DNA of 64,000 bases, from the NCBI RefSeq assembly GCF_018967845.1, contig NZ_JAHLZZ010000002.1, positions 62,001-126,000 on the forward strand, read 5' to 3'. Numbering within the stretch: the stretch's first letter is position 1; each line of letters opens with the position of its first letter. This DNA comes from Hymenobacter siberiensis (GTDB taxonomy: Bacteria; Bacteroidota; Bacteroidia; Cytophagales; Hymenobacteraceae). Shown piece after piece: positions 1 to 9,027 of this stretch. A model generated the notes under the pieces. That model was given only the letters and a program-made list of their open reading frames with translations. It was not told the DNA's origin and did no database searches. The translations under genes and the position numbers were made by a program.

Positions 1-191
1 AAGCGGAACCCGCCACCGTTGGGGCTATTAGCCGCATCCAGCTGCCCCCCACCGCCGTTACCTTGCCCTGAACGGCGATGCTCGGTTTTTCGGTGCTACC
101 GTTGATTTCGCCTTCGAAGCCGCAGCATTGGTGTTCCTGCATAATTGGGTCAATAAACCTTATAACAAGAGCTTGAATATCAACAAATTAC

Positions 192-1405
192 TCAATGTTC
201 CGGGGCCTTCACCTGCGGGGCACCCACTACGCCGTCGGGCCGCTGGTGGGTACGCCAGAACTCCTCGTGGAAGGGTTGGCCTTTGAGCAGCATGGTGGCA
301 ATGGGCGGCCGCTCCGGCAGCACTTCTACGCCACTGGGCGGATGTTGGCAAACTGCAGGCTCTGCACCGAGAGCTTTTCCATGCGCTGACCGGTAGCCAG
401 GTCCCAGTGTTTTTCAATCCAGGTCTGCACGCTGCGGTCGAGAAAATACGGACCACCGGGCTGCTGCTGCTGGTACGTCACGGTTTGCCGGATGCGATAG
501 TCGCTGTGCAGCTGGTGCCAGCCCCGGGCCACGGTGCCGCCACGGGCAAAGTACTTACGGGCAAAACTGTTCAGCAGCAGCGTGTCGCGTTGTCACTCCA
601 CGTCGCAGCGGGTCACGGCGTAGTCGGCGCGGTTGATGTACAGCTTGCCGGTGTAGCCCTGGTCAAAGTAGTCGCCCGTGGTGCGGTGGTTATTCTTTTT
701 AGCCACAAAATCAATCACCAGCGTTTCGCGGCCCTGGTCCTGGATGACAGAAGCCAGCGAGTACGTATATTTTTTCAGGGTACGCGCCTGAAACATCGGG
801 TTTTCATCCACCAAATCGAAGAAGTTGGTGAAGGAACCAGTGTATGCGAAGTGATAATCTCCCCAGAACTTACTCGGGCCCGTGGCCTTGTTCCATTTCA
901 CTTCCTCCAGCCGCGAGGCTCCGCCGCCTGCCGAGCGGTAGCCCTGGGCATCGTAAAACGTGCTAAAACACTCCACATCGTAGAGCAGCGAGTCGAAATT
1001 GGTGGACGAGCCGCAAGCGTACACGTCGGCATCGTAGTCCTGCTGCTTGTAGTTCCGGGGCAGCCGCTGGATGACGCGCGCCATGATTTTGCGCGGGTCC
1101 AGACTTTCGGCTTTTACCGTCACTTCGGCCAGCGCGTAAGCTTGCGGCGGCAGTAGCACCGTCAGGTAGGGCTGGGCACCCACGGCCAGGGCCTGCCGGC
1201 CAAACCCCAGGCAGGTAGCCACCAGCGGGCACGGCCGGGCGGGGCAGTGCAAACTCGCCCTTGATGTTGGTGGTAAGGCCCCACGCCTAGCTGCTTAAGG
1301 TACACGCTGGCGAAGGGCACCGCCGCCCGGGTTTTCTGGTCGAGCACTACGCCGCGCAGCTGGCCGGCGGCCGGGCTGGTTCCGGCGGTGCGTATCGTTA
1401 CCCGA
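192..1405 (-). pseudogene. Broken carboxypeptidase-like regulatory domain protein
   Basis: The minus strand encodes recognisable pieces of a Bacteroidota exported protein with a CarboxypepD_reg-like N-terminal domain (RGVVLDQKTRAAVPFASVYL), followed by the usual conserved middle (PRKIMARVIQRLPRNYKQQD). The pieces lie in different frames. There is a frame change near 1280-1250, an in-frame TGA at 593-595 in a CDVE-stop-QRDTLLL context where a Trp codon is likely, and another frame change near 328. The C-terminal piece (KGQPFHEEFWRTHQRP) then ends at the stop at 192-194. No signal peptide is visible, so the 5' end is lost too. At least four lesions mean it cannot make the normal product. Family assignment is good, the biological role is unknown. 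Confidence 0.75.
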
Positions 1406-1411
1406 CTACGC

Positions 1412-1680
1412 TCATCGGCCGCCAGGGTGCCGCGGCTGGTCAATAAACACGGGAGGGTGCACGGTTTTTAGGAACAGCACGCCGTCGAGCACCTGGGTCC
1501 AGTTGCCGGTATTTGGCTCGTAGCCGAGCAGGCAGGAGGTGGCTTTCTCCAGGGCCGGTCCAGAAACACCACCCGCGCCGGGCCAATCGCCTGTTTCAAA
1601 AATGCTAAATCGGCCAGGTCCGGGTCGGCCGGGTTAATGGTCCTGATGGGGTGATAGGTGAGACCACTGGCCGTTTGCAG
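1412..1680 (-). pseudogene. Collapsed erythromycin esterase-like gene (N- and C-terminal scraps joined)
   Basis: Two short coding scraps sit end to end in different frames. The upstream one (about 1680-1557) reads like the start of an erythromycin-esterase family protein (IRTINPADPDLADL, then AFLKQAIGPARVVFL, the usual strand before the first catalytic Glu). The downstream one (1552-1412) reads like its C-terminus (LLGYEPNTGNWTQVLDGVLF). The several hundred codons that should lie between are missing, so a large internal deletion made this scar. It directly abuts the broken carboxypeptidase-domain gene. The family call rests on these two short matches from memory and is moderate. Confidence 0.5.
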
Positions 1681-1895
1681 CGGTTATGCGGTAGCAACCA
1701 CAAGGCGCAGCAGGAGAAAAAAAGAGGAGTAACAGACGATGGTAGGGCAGAAAGGACATCTATGGAAAGGGAGAAAGGCTTGCTGCCTAACATCAGAGGG
1801 TAACAGAACCACACAAATCTATAAGCAGCTCCCCCCCTCCTGAACGAGAGGCGCAGCGAGCAGAATCAACTGCAAGAAAATCGACCACCCCGGGC

Positions 1896-4406
1896 TTAGT
1901 CCAGGAAATTGAGCCCGGGCATGCCGATGGGGGCGCCGGGCGGCATGGTGGCCGTGGGCGGGGCGATGAACTTGCCCGGCTCGGACCAGAACTGGTCAAT
2001 CTGGGCGAGGCCGAACAGCAGGTTGGCTTTTTGTGTGGGGGAGGCGTTTTTGGTCTGGCTGCGCATCCAGCGCTGCAGGTCGTCGATTTGCAGCAGGGCT
2101 TCGCCGCGTACGCTGGCGGCGGCGCGGGGGCTGGCGGCCAGCTGCAGCAGGTATTTCAGCGTCAGGTTGTTCACCACGGTTTGCAGGGCGCCGGCGTAGC
2201 CGGGGGCCGGGGCGGCCTGCCAGGTTCGGGCCAGCAGCTGCTTCACCACCGGTCCGAAGCCGGGCTGCCGGCCATCGCGGGCCCGGTACTCCATCAGCCG
2301 GGCGGCGCGCTCGGCGTTCAGCAGCGCGGCAATGGGCGGGCCGGCGGCAGCTTCGGCGGCGGCCAGTGGGTCGAACGTGGGGCCGGTATAGCCCGCAAAG
2401 GTTTCAACGGAGCCGGGGTAGCCCGTGGGCCGGGGCGGAATCATAGCAATCAGCGCCTCGGGCAACTGCAGTGCAGCCGGGCTGATGGTGGCCAGCAGGG
2501 CGTCCAGCGCCCGCTGCTGCACGGCCGGGTCCACGAGCCGGGTAGGCACCTGGCCGTCGCCTTTCAGGGCGGGGGTGAAATACATGCCGCCCAGCGATTT
2601 GGCCACGGCTTCTACCTGGTAGCGGTGCAGCAGGTACACGGGTACCAGCACCTCCTCAAGCGTGGCCAGCGGTGCACCGGCCCGAATGGCCTTCTCCGAA
2701 AAACCATCCAGCACGTGCCGCCGCAGGGCCATCAGGTTGGTTAACTGGGCGATGGGGTCGGGGCCGTCGTCCCACTGGTTGGCGTTGGGGTGGGCGTAGC
2801 CGCCAATGTCGGGAATGAAGCGGTGGCCCTGGCGCAAGGTTTCCTGCATAATGGCACTCAGCGCCGAGGTTTCGTCGGTGCCGGGGGCAAAATCGGAGTA
2901 GCCCCACATGATGGCGCGCTTGTCCCAGGCCCCAATACCGGTGGCGTAGGCATCGGCCACGTCCATGCGGCCATCGGGCAGCAGGCGAAAACGCGGAAAC
3001 GGGTAATCCATCACCGAGGCCCGCTCCATGATGCTGGCCGTGAAGTTGTGCTCGAGGCCCAGCGTATGGCCAATTTCGTGCGCCGACAGCTGGCGGATGC
3101 GCGCCAGCGCCAGCTGCTGCATCTGCTCGGGCACGGGTTGGCCGTCGGTGTAGGGCTGCAGCATGCCTTCGGCGATGAGGTAGTCCTGCCGGTGCCGGTC
3201 GGCTCCGAGCGACACCACGCCCTTGATGATTTCACCCGTACGCGGGTCGGTGTACGCGATGCCGTATGAAAACGCGCGTGGGGAGCCCGAGCGGTTTATC
3301 CAGTTCACCACGTTGTAGCGAATATCCATTGGGTCGGCGCCCTCGGGCAGCTCCCGCACCTGGAAGGCATTGGTGTAGCCAGCGGCCTCAAACGCCTGGT
3401 TCCACCAAGAGCCGCCTTCAATGAGGGCTTTTTTGATGTCGGCCGGCGCGCCGCGGTCCACATAATACACAATGGGTTTCACCGGCTCGCTCAGGGCGGC
3501 GGTAGGGTCCTTTTTTTGCAGTCGGTGGCGTTTAATGAAACGTTGGGCCAGCGGCTGGCTCATGGGCACCGAAAAATCGAGGTAGCTGAATGGATTGAAG
3601 CCGGAGCGCGGGTCAAACTGCCGCCGCCGGAACCCGTTGTCGGGCAGCTCCACGAACGCCTGATGAAAATGCACTGTCACCGCGCCCGGGTCGGGGGCCA
3701 GGTTTGCGCCGCCATCCTCGCCCCCTCCGGTGCTGCCTGTTGTGGTGAAGGTCGCCATCGCCTCAAATTCGGTGTTTTTGGGAAAGTTGCGCGTATTTTC
3801 CAGGTATACCGCTGAGCGCGACTCATCGAGCTTGTAGGTAGCCGGCGGGCGCGCCCCGGCTCCGGGAGTCAGCAGGCTAGCGCCGGGCCCCGAGAACCCG
3901 CCGCTGCTTAGCTTCTCGCCAATTTTCTGGCTGTCGCGCACCAGAAACGGCGTCAGGTCAATGAGGACCTTGTTGCCCTCGCTGGCCAGCGGCACGAATC
4001 CCCAGATAACCGACTTCGCAAAGGCATTGTCGACGGCGCGCCGCTCGTCGGCACTGCCAGTGGTGGCGCGGTAGTCGTAGTTGGGTTCCAGCAGCAGCAC
4101 CTTACCTCCCACCCGCACAAACTTGGCGATGGCCGAGGTGCTTTGGCCGCGCTCGATGCCATTGCCCACACCATTGGCCAGCGAGCCGAAATAAAGAAAC
4201 TCTTCCTCCAGCCGGCCAATTTCCAGCAGGATTTTGCCGGTTTTCGCGTCGTAATAAAAGGGGAAGTAACCGTCAAATTTTTGCAGGCCTTTGGTGATGG
4301 CAGCCATCGAAGTGGACGGGGCTGCCGCGGGCTGTTTACCGGCCTGGGCTTGGCTTAGCGCCGGAGCCGCCAGCAGGGCCGCCAGCAACAGGTGTGAAAT
4401 CTTCAT
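1896..4406 (-). CDS. Secreted zinc-dependent metalloprotease (metzincin-like, DUF5117/DUF5118 type)
   Basis: An 836-residue protein starts at ATG 4406 with a clear signal peptide (hydrophobic residues 5-16, then SQAQA). The extended zinc motif HEIGHTLGLEH is at residues 443-453 and a Met-turn (SVMDYPFPR, Met 466) follows, which is the metzincin arrangement. The N-terminal 280 residues match the DUF5118/DUF5117 pair usual in Bacteroidota zinc-dependent metalloproteases, and the length is normal for that family. It probably acts in the periplasm or at the cell surface on protein substrates; the substrate is unknown. An IS4-type element inserted about 60 bases before the start codon may have separated the gene from its own promoter. 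Confidence 0.88.
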   Translation of the reverse strand: MKISHLLLAALLAAPALSQAQAGKQPAAAPSTSMAAITKGLQKFDGYFPFYYDAKTGKILLEIGRLEEEFLYFGSLANGVGNGIERGQSTSAIAKFVRVGGKVLLLEPNYDYRATTGSADERRAVDNAFAKSVIWGFVPLASEGNKVLIDLTPFLVRDSQKIGEKLSSGGFSGPGASLLTPGAGARPPATYKLDESRSAVYLENTRNFPKNTEFEAMATFTTTGSTGGGEDGGANLAPDPGAVTVHFHQAFVELPDNGFRRRQFDPRSGFNPFSYLDFSVPMSQPLAQRFIKRHRLQKKDPTAALSEPVKPIVYYVDRGAPADIKKALIEGGSWWNQAFEAAGYTNAFQVRELPEGADPMDIRYNVVNWINRSGSPRAFSYGIAYTDPRTGEIIKGVVSLGADRHRQDYLIAEGMLQPYTDGQPVPEQMQQLALARIRQLSAHEIGHTLGLEHNFTASIMERASVMDYPFPRFRLLPDGRMDVADAYATGIGAWDKRAIMWGYSDFAPGTDETSALSAIMQETLRQGHRFIPDIGGYAHPNANQWDDGPDPIAQLTNLMALRRHVLDGFSEKAIRAGAPLATLEEVLVPVYLLHRYQVEAVAKSLGGMYFTPALKGDGQVPTRLVDPAVQQRALDALLATISPAALQLPEALIAMIPPRPTGYPGSVETFAGYTGPTFDPLAAAEAAAGPPIAALLNAERAARLMEYRARDGRQPGFGPVVKQLLARTWQAAPAPGYAGALQTVVNNLTLKYLLQLAASPRAAASVRGEALLQIDDLQRWMRSQTKNASPTQKANLLFGLAQIDQFWSEPGKFIAPPTATMPPGAPIGMPGLNFLD

Positions 4407-4469
4407 GGTTGCGGGGTTAAGCTGTAAAATTTAATCCCGTAATGTTACAATTAATTTAACCAATTAACT

Positions 4470-5667
4470 CTACCCTACTAAATTTTAGGGCATAAAAACG
4501 GGGCAGCCCGACCTTTGGGGTTCCAACCACCAAAAACCCGTTCTGCCCCGTGAAGCAACACTTCGCTGCCAAAATTACGACGCTTTTGCAACAGGCCCCG
4601 TTTGTGGGCCACTTGTCCCGCCAAAAGTTTGTGGGCCAGTTTATTCTTGGCCTGATAAAGAGCCGCAACGTGCAATTCGGCGAGGTGGCCCAGCACCTCA
4701 ATGACGCGGCCAAGCCCGCCTCGAACGAAACGCGCATTCAGGACTTTTTCCGCGAAGTAGACCTCAATTACGTACTGTTGGCCAGACTTTTACTGAGTTT
4801 GTTGCCTGCGCAGGGCAAGCTGCGCTTATGCCTCGACCGCACGGAGTGGGACTTCGGCCAGTGCCAGGTGAACATCCTGCTCGTCACCGTCGGCACGGGC
4901 GAGGTCCACGTGCCCCTTTATTGGCACCTACTCGACAACCGCAGCGGCAACTCCAACGCCGCCGACCGCATCGCCGTGCTCGAAAAATGCGTGGCCTTGC
5001 TGGGCAAAGACCGCATCGGCCTGGTCGTGGGCGACCGGGAATTTGTCGGCCATGCGTGGTTCAAGTGGCTCAAAGACAACGGGCTTAATTTTGTCATGCG
5101 CCTGCCCAAGCACCACTGCCTGACCCACGCCGACGGCCGGCGGCAGGCCGTGGCCGACCTGGGCCTGGTGCCGGGGCAGGTGCGCCGCTTCGCTCACGTG
5201 CAGGTCGACGGGGTTTGGGGGCAGGTCTGGGTCAAGGCCGTGGCGGCGGACGCGTTTGTCTTCCTGTTTGCCACGGCCGGCCTGAACCACCTCGAGCAAC
5301 TCTATGCCAAGCGCTGGACGATTGAGCAATGCTTTCAAAATCTGAAAGGGCGGGGCTTTAACCTGGAAGCCACCCACTTGCGCTGTTTCCAAAAGCTGCG
5401 CAAGCTCGTGGCCCTGGTCAGCCTGGCCTACGCGTTTTGTCTGGGCGTGGGCGCGGCCGCCCACGGCGGCCGCCAGCCCATTGCCCGCAAAAACCACGGC
5501 TACCGGGCCGCCAGCCTGAGCCGCCACGGCCTCAATCTGCTCCGCCAACTCGCCCGCCCGCTGACCCTGCCCGAGGACCCATTGGCCTGCTTGGTTGAAA
5601 CGCTACTGAACTGGATTACGAGGCAACTTGCTAAAAATCAATTACTAAAAATAGTAGGGTAGAGTAC
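4470..5667 (+). mobile_element. IS4-family insertion sequence
   Basis: The element carries one transposase gene and is bounded by inverted ends: ACTCTACCCTACTA occurs at 4467-4480 and its reverse complement at 5652-5665. The 12-base sequence AACCAATTAACT occurs directly at 4458-4469 and again at 5668-5679, which fits a target duplication of the length usual for IS4 elements. The exact boundary is uncertain by a few bases because the repeat and the left inverted end overlap. It lies in the upstream region of the metalloprotease gene, transcribed away from it. Confidence 0.8.
4550..5662 (+). CDS. IS4-family DDE transposase
   Basis: A 370-residue transposase. The catalytic triad can be read as Asp in LDRTEWDFG, Asp in VVGDREFVG and Glu in the C-terminal YAKRWTIEQCFQNLK, which satisfies the IS4 signature Y-x2-R-x3-E-x6-K. 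The frame is intact from the ATG at 4550 to the TAG inside the right inverted end, so this copy may still be active. It mobilises its own element by cut-and-paste transposition. No other gene is carried. Confidence 0.88.
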   Translation: MKQHFAAKITTLLQQAPFVGHLSRQKFVGQFILGLIKSRNVQFGEVAQHLNDAAKPASNETRIQDFFREVDLNYVLLARLLLSLLPAQGKLRLCLDRTEWDFGQCQVNILLVTVGTGEVHVPLYWHLLDNRSGNSNAADRIAVLEKCVALLGKDRIGLVVGDREFVGHAWFKWLKDNGLNFVMRLPKHHCLTHADGRRQAVADLGLVPGQVRRFAHVQVDGVWGQVWVKAVAADAFVFLFATAGLNHLEQLYAKRWTIEQCFQNLKGRGFNLEATHLRCFQKLRKLVALVSLAYAFCLGVGAAAHGGRQPIARKNHGYRAASLSRHGLNLLRQLARPLTLPEDPLACLVETLLNWITRQLAKNQLLKIVG

Positions 5668-5747
5668 AACCAATTAACTGCGCGTTACACAGCCCGCCTC
5701 CACCGGCTGGGTAATATCGGTTACTGTATCGGGCCTTACCGGGATAA

Positions 5748-5945
5748 GATATGGAAACGGGCCGGCACTTTGCGGTGGTGCGTGGCCCACTCGCAGGCGT
5801 AGCGATATTTTATGAGCGTGTACTCACCAAACGAATGGCCCAGCAGCTGTAGCGCGGGGGGGCAGCAGGTCGGCCCACAGCATGCCGGTTCGCACGAGCC
5901 GGGACAGCGGTGGGAAACTGTCGGCCCAGCTCGCGAAGCGTGTTT
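5748..5945 (-). pseudogene. Unidentified coding remnant
   Basis: Reading the minus strand gives a protein-like tail (LLGHSFGEYTLIKYRYACEW) ending at a stop near 5748. A second stretch upstream (ADSFPPLSRLVRTGMLWADL) continues it after a frame change at the seven-G run 5856-5862. Both look like real coding sequence, but I do not recognise the family and no start is visible. It may be what the sequence right of the IS4 element retained of an older gene. Confidence 0.3.
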
Positions 5946-6549
5946 AAATACTAGTGCACAAGGAAGCGTATGCTTCGGTCCGACCGCCTAAGGTTAGGCC
6001 GCTACTCAATTCTTGAATCAATGTCCTCGTGAGCCAATACGTACCTGAGAGCGGAATCGTGGAAGCACTTTGTTTAGCAGCTGCTTGAGTTGGCAAGATT
6101 TGAGAATCCGTTTCATATTGACCAAATGCACCAGGAAATCGGCTTTCCCATTGCAGAAGTGCCGCTTCAGCGTGGCTCTGTCAGACGGCAGGTTGGCCAC
6201 CACGCTAACTGCCGTGGTTTCGGCCAATGGGGGCGTTGTGGCACCCACGGGTTGAGAACCGTGCAGGCGTTGCGGCGGGCCGCTACATCGCACCACAATA
6301 CGCTAGACAAAGCCTTACTCTGGATTCGTATTCAGGTGCAGCAACGCGGCCCAGCCGGACTGCCGGCCAGGAGGCGGCCGTTACTTCGGGTACTACCGCC
6401 TGGACAAAGGCGAGTAGCTCCGCTTCCGGAAACTGGGGCCGGCTGCGGAAGTAGCCACGCAGCTGGGACCATGCCCGCAGCATCCGGTCCATCGACATAG
6501 TTGCTGGTATCATGGGCGTTAGGGCTGATTGCCCCCGCGAAGACACCGG
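5946..6549. other. Intergenic stretch, no convincing gene
   Basis: No recognisable gene. A minus-strand open frame at 6283-6546 (87 residues, containing FRSRPQFPEAELLAFVQAVV) could be a decayed coding piece, but I cannot place it in a family. It lies just downstream of the TonB receptor stop codon and no terminator-like hairpin was found. Confidence 0.4.
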
Positions 6550-9027
6550 TTACCACTTCACGGCGGCCGTCAGAAAGAAGCTGCGGCCGTCCGAGGGCAG
6601 GATGCCCGGGCCGGGGTAGCCGGTGGCGCGGCGGGTGAAGTAGATGGCGTTGGCCAGGTTGTTGACGCTGCCTTCGAGCTTGAGCCAGCGCCGCTCCCAG
6701 GATACAGAAGTATCCAGAATATGGTAGGCCGGAATCACGCCCACCACGGCCGAGTTGCGCTCCGGATTGGCCACGTACGGGCTATTGGGGGAGTTGGTGG
6801 CTTCGGAAAACTGGTTGGCTAAATATGTGAATTGCACCGATGCCTTGAAGGGACCGTAGCCCGCCTGCATGCCGGTTTTCAGGTTCACTACGGGCACAAA
6901 TTCCACCTGGTTGCCAACGATGGCCTGGTCGTCGCTGGCAGTGTAGCGGCTACGAATCAGGGCCAGGTTGCCAAAGGTGGACCAGCGCCAGCGGCCGGGC
7001 CCGGCTTCGGGGGCCAGCAGGCGCAGCATATCTACTTCAGCGTACGACTCAAGGCCCAGAATCAGGGCCCGGCCAATGTTGCTGCGGTAGCGGAAGGGTA
7101 CATTGTTGGCATCGTAGGTCTGCACCTCGCCAATGCGGTTGTTGTAGAGCAGGGCAAACAAGCTCACATCGTAGGTCAGCCACTGCCCCTGCTCGCCGCG
7201 CAGGCCCAGGTCGGCCGAATAGCCGCGCTCGTCCTGCAGGTTGGGGTCGATGACCAGCGAGTTGTTGACAATCTGCATGTCGGAGAACGTGATGGAGCGG
7301 TAGTTCTGCGACACGTTGGCGTACAGCTCCCGCTGCTCCGTCGGCTTGTAGCTCACGCCGAGGCCCCCAATCACAAAGCCGCGCGGGCTAGTGCGCACCT
7401 GGCTGTACTGCCGGATGGTGTCAATGTTGTTGGCCAAATCCCGGTCGATGACTTTATAAGAGCCTTCGGCGCGGGTGCGGATGTACTCCACGCGCAGGCC
7501 CGGCGTGACCGAGAACTTCTCACCGAAGTAGAAGATATTTTCGAGAAAAGCGGCCGCGTTGTAGTTGGGAAACCGGTAATCAGAAGATGAATTTTGAGTA
7601 CTCAGGGCGGCCACGGGCTCCACGAAGCGAAAGTCGGCCCTGCGGCCCGCGGGGCCGAAGCCCTGCAGGCTGTGGTTGTAGCCCCGGTAGAGGCGCGTGC
7701 CCACCAGCAGCACCCCACTTTTCGAGGGACCCAGCTCGTAGCGGGTCAGGTAGCGGGCTTCGGCCCCAAGGTTGCGGAAGTCCCCGCTGATGAGCTCACG
7801 CTGCTGCGCGTCGTTGTCGGTGCGCTCCACGAAGTTGGGCCGGTAGCCCAGGGACTTGCGCGAGGCCACCAGCCCGAAGGTGGTCAGGTTGAGGTTGGAG
7901 CGGGGCGTGAGCTTCCAGTCGGCCGAGGCATTGAACAGGTTCCAGTCCACGGCAAACCAGTTGCGCTCCCGGTTCGACTGCCGGGCATTGCGGGCAAACT
8001 GCGCATCGGAGAGGCCGCCCGGCTGCTGGGCCAGGTAGTCCATGTGCGTCACCTGCAGGCCCACTTTCACGTTTTCCGTGAGCTGGTAGCGCAGGTCGGC
8101 ATAAGCGGTTTTCGAGTCGAAGTGGGCGTTGGGGCGCCAGCCATCGCCGCGCTTGTACTGCACGAAGGTGTAGTAGCTGAGCTTCTTCACCGTGCCGCTC
8201 ACGCTATTGAAGGAATTGAAAAAGCCGTAGGAGCCCACCGTCTGGCGCGACACCACCGCCACGGTTTTGTCCGGTTCCGGGGCACGCAGCTCAAAGTTGA
8301 GCAGGCCCCCGAACTGGGTGCCGTACTGCAGCGAAGCCGCCCCGCGCACCAACTGAATGCGCTTGATGGCCTCCACCGGCGGCGTGTAGTAGCTTTCGGG
8401 GTAGCCCAGGGCATCAGCCGAGATGTCGTAGTTGTTCTGACGCACGTTGAAGTTGCTGGTCCGGTTGGGGTCCAGCCCCCGGCCGCCGATGCTGAGCTGC
8501 AGGCCACCCTGGTCGCTCTCCCAGATGTTGAGGCCAGCCACGCGGGCATACACCTGCCGGGCGTTATTGGTGGCCAGGTTAGCCACCAGGTTGTCGGGCA
8601 CGATGACGTCGGACTTTTTGGCCGCGAAGATGGCCGTGCCCTCTACCTCCCGCAGGCGCTGCGGTCCGAAGCGGCCCTGCGGCACCCGCACCGTCACTTC
8701 CTGCAGCTGCTGGTCGCGCCGCGTCAGCGTAAAATCCAGCACGCTGCCGACGGCGGGCAGCGCTACTTCAGTTTTCAGCGGCTCGTGGCCGATGGAGGAA
8801 AACTGCAATTGCTGGCGACCGGGCGCGAGGCGGGCCAGCGTAAACAGGCCCGCCGAGTCGGTGCGGGCAATCTGCCGGGAGCCGCGCACGTACACCTCGC
8901 AGCCCACCACGGGCTGGCCGGTAGTGGCTTCGCGTACCCGGCCCTGCAGGCTGGCCTGCTGGGCCACGGCCGCAAATGAAGACAGCACACTCGCCACCAG
9001 AGCGACGCTATAAACCGGAAATCTCAT
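6550..9027 (-). CDS. TonB-dependent receptor, FecA-like, with carboxypeptidase-like regulatory domain
   Basis: An 825-residue outer-membrane receptor. I chose the ATG at 9027 because it begins a good signal peptide (MRFPVYSVALVASVLSS, then AAVAQQ). Residues about 24-110 form a CarboxypepD_reg-like domain and about 120-240 a plug (ATNNARQVYARVAGLNIWES, IKRIQLVRGAASLQYGTQFG). The rest is a 22-strand-type barrel ending in aromatic FLTAAVKW. The plug resembles Fe(III)-dicitrate/FecA-type receptors. It is the last gene of the DUF4856-imelysin-HTTM operon, and its start overlaps the end of the HTTM gene by 20 bases. Inferred role: uptake of an iron complex across the outer membrane using TonB energy; the ligand is not known. 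Confidence 0.88.
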   Translation of the reverse strand: MRFPVYSVALVASVLSSFAAVAQQASLQGRVREATTGQPVVGCEVYVRGSRQIARTDSAGLFTLARLAPGRQQLQFSSIGHEPLKTEVALPAVGSVLDFTLTRRDQQLQEVTVRVPQGRFGPQRLREVEGTAIFAAKKSDVIVPDNLVANLATNNARQVYARVAGLNIWESDQGGLQLSIGGRGLDPNRTSNFNVRQNNYDISADALGYPESYYTPPVEAIKRIQLVRGAASLQYGTQFGGLLNFELRAPEPDKTVAVVSRQTVGSYGFFNSFNSVSGTVKKLSYYTFVQYKRGDGWRPNAHFDSKTAYADLRYQLTENVKVGLQVTHMDYLAQQPGGLSDAQFARNARQSNRERNWFAVDWNLFNASADWKLTPRSNLNLTTFGLVASRKSLGYRPNFVERTDNDAQQRELISGDFRNLGAEARYLTRYELGPSKSGVLLVGTRLYRGYNHSLQGFGPAGRRADFRFVEPVAALSTQNSSSDYRFPNYNAAAFLENIFYFGEKFSVTPGLRVEYIRTRAEGSYKVIDRDLANNIDTIRQYSQVRTSPRGFVIGGLGVSYKPTEQRELYANVSQNYRSITFSDMQIVNNSLVIDPNLQDERGYSADLGLRGEQGQWLTYDVSLFALLYNNRIGEVQTYDANNVPFRYRSNIGRALILGLESYAEVDMLRLLAPEAGPGRWRWSTFGNLALIRSRYTASDDQAIVGNQVEFVPVVNLKTGMQAGYGPFKASVQFTYLANQFSEATNSPNSPYVANPERNSAVVGVIPAYHILDTSVSWERRWLKLEGSVNNLANAIYFTRRATGYPGPGILPSDGRSFFLTAAVKW

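Noticed and set aside
7594..8979. A 461-residue plus-strand open frame
   Set aside because: Antisense to the TonB receptor; His/Val/Gly-rich composition typical of GC-rich shadow frames, no domain.
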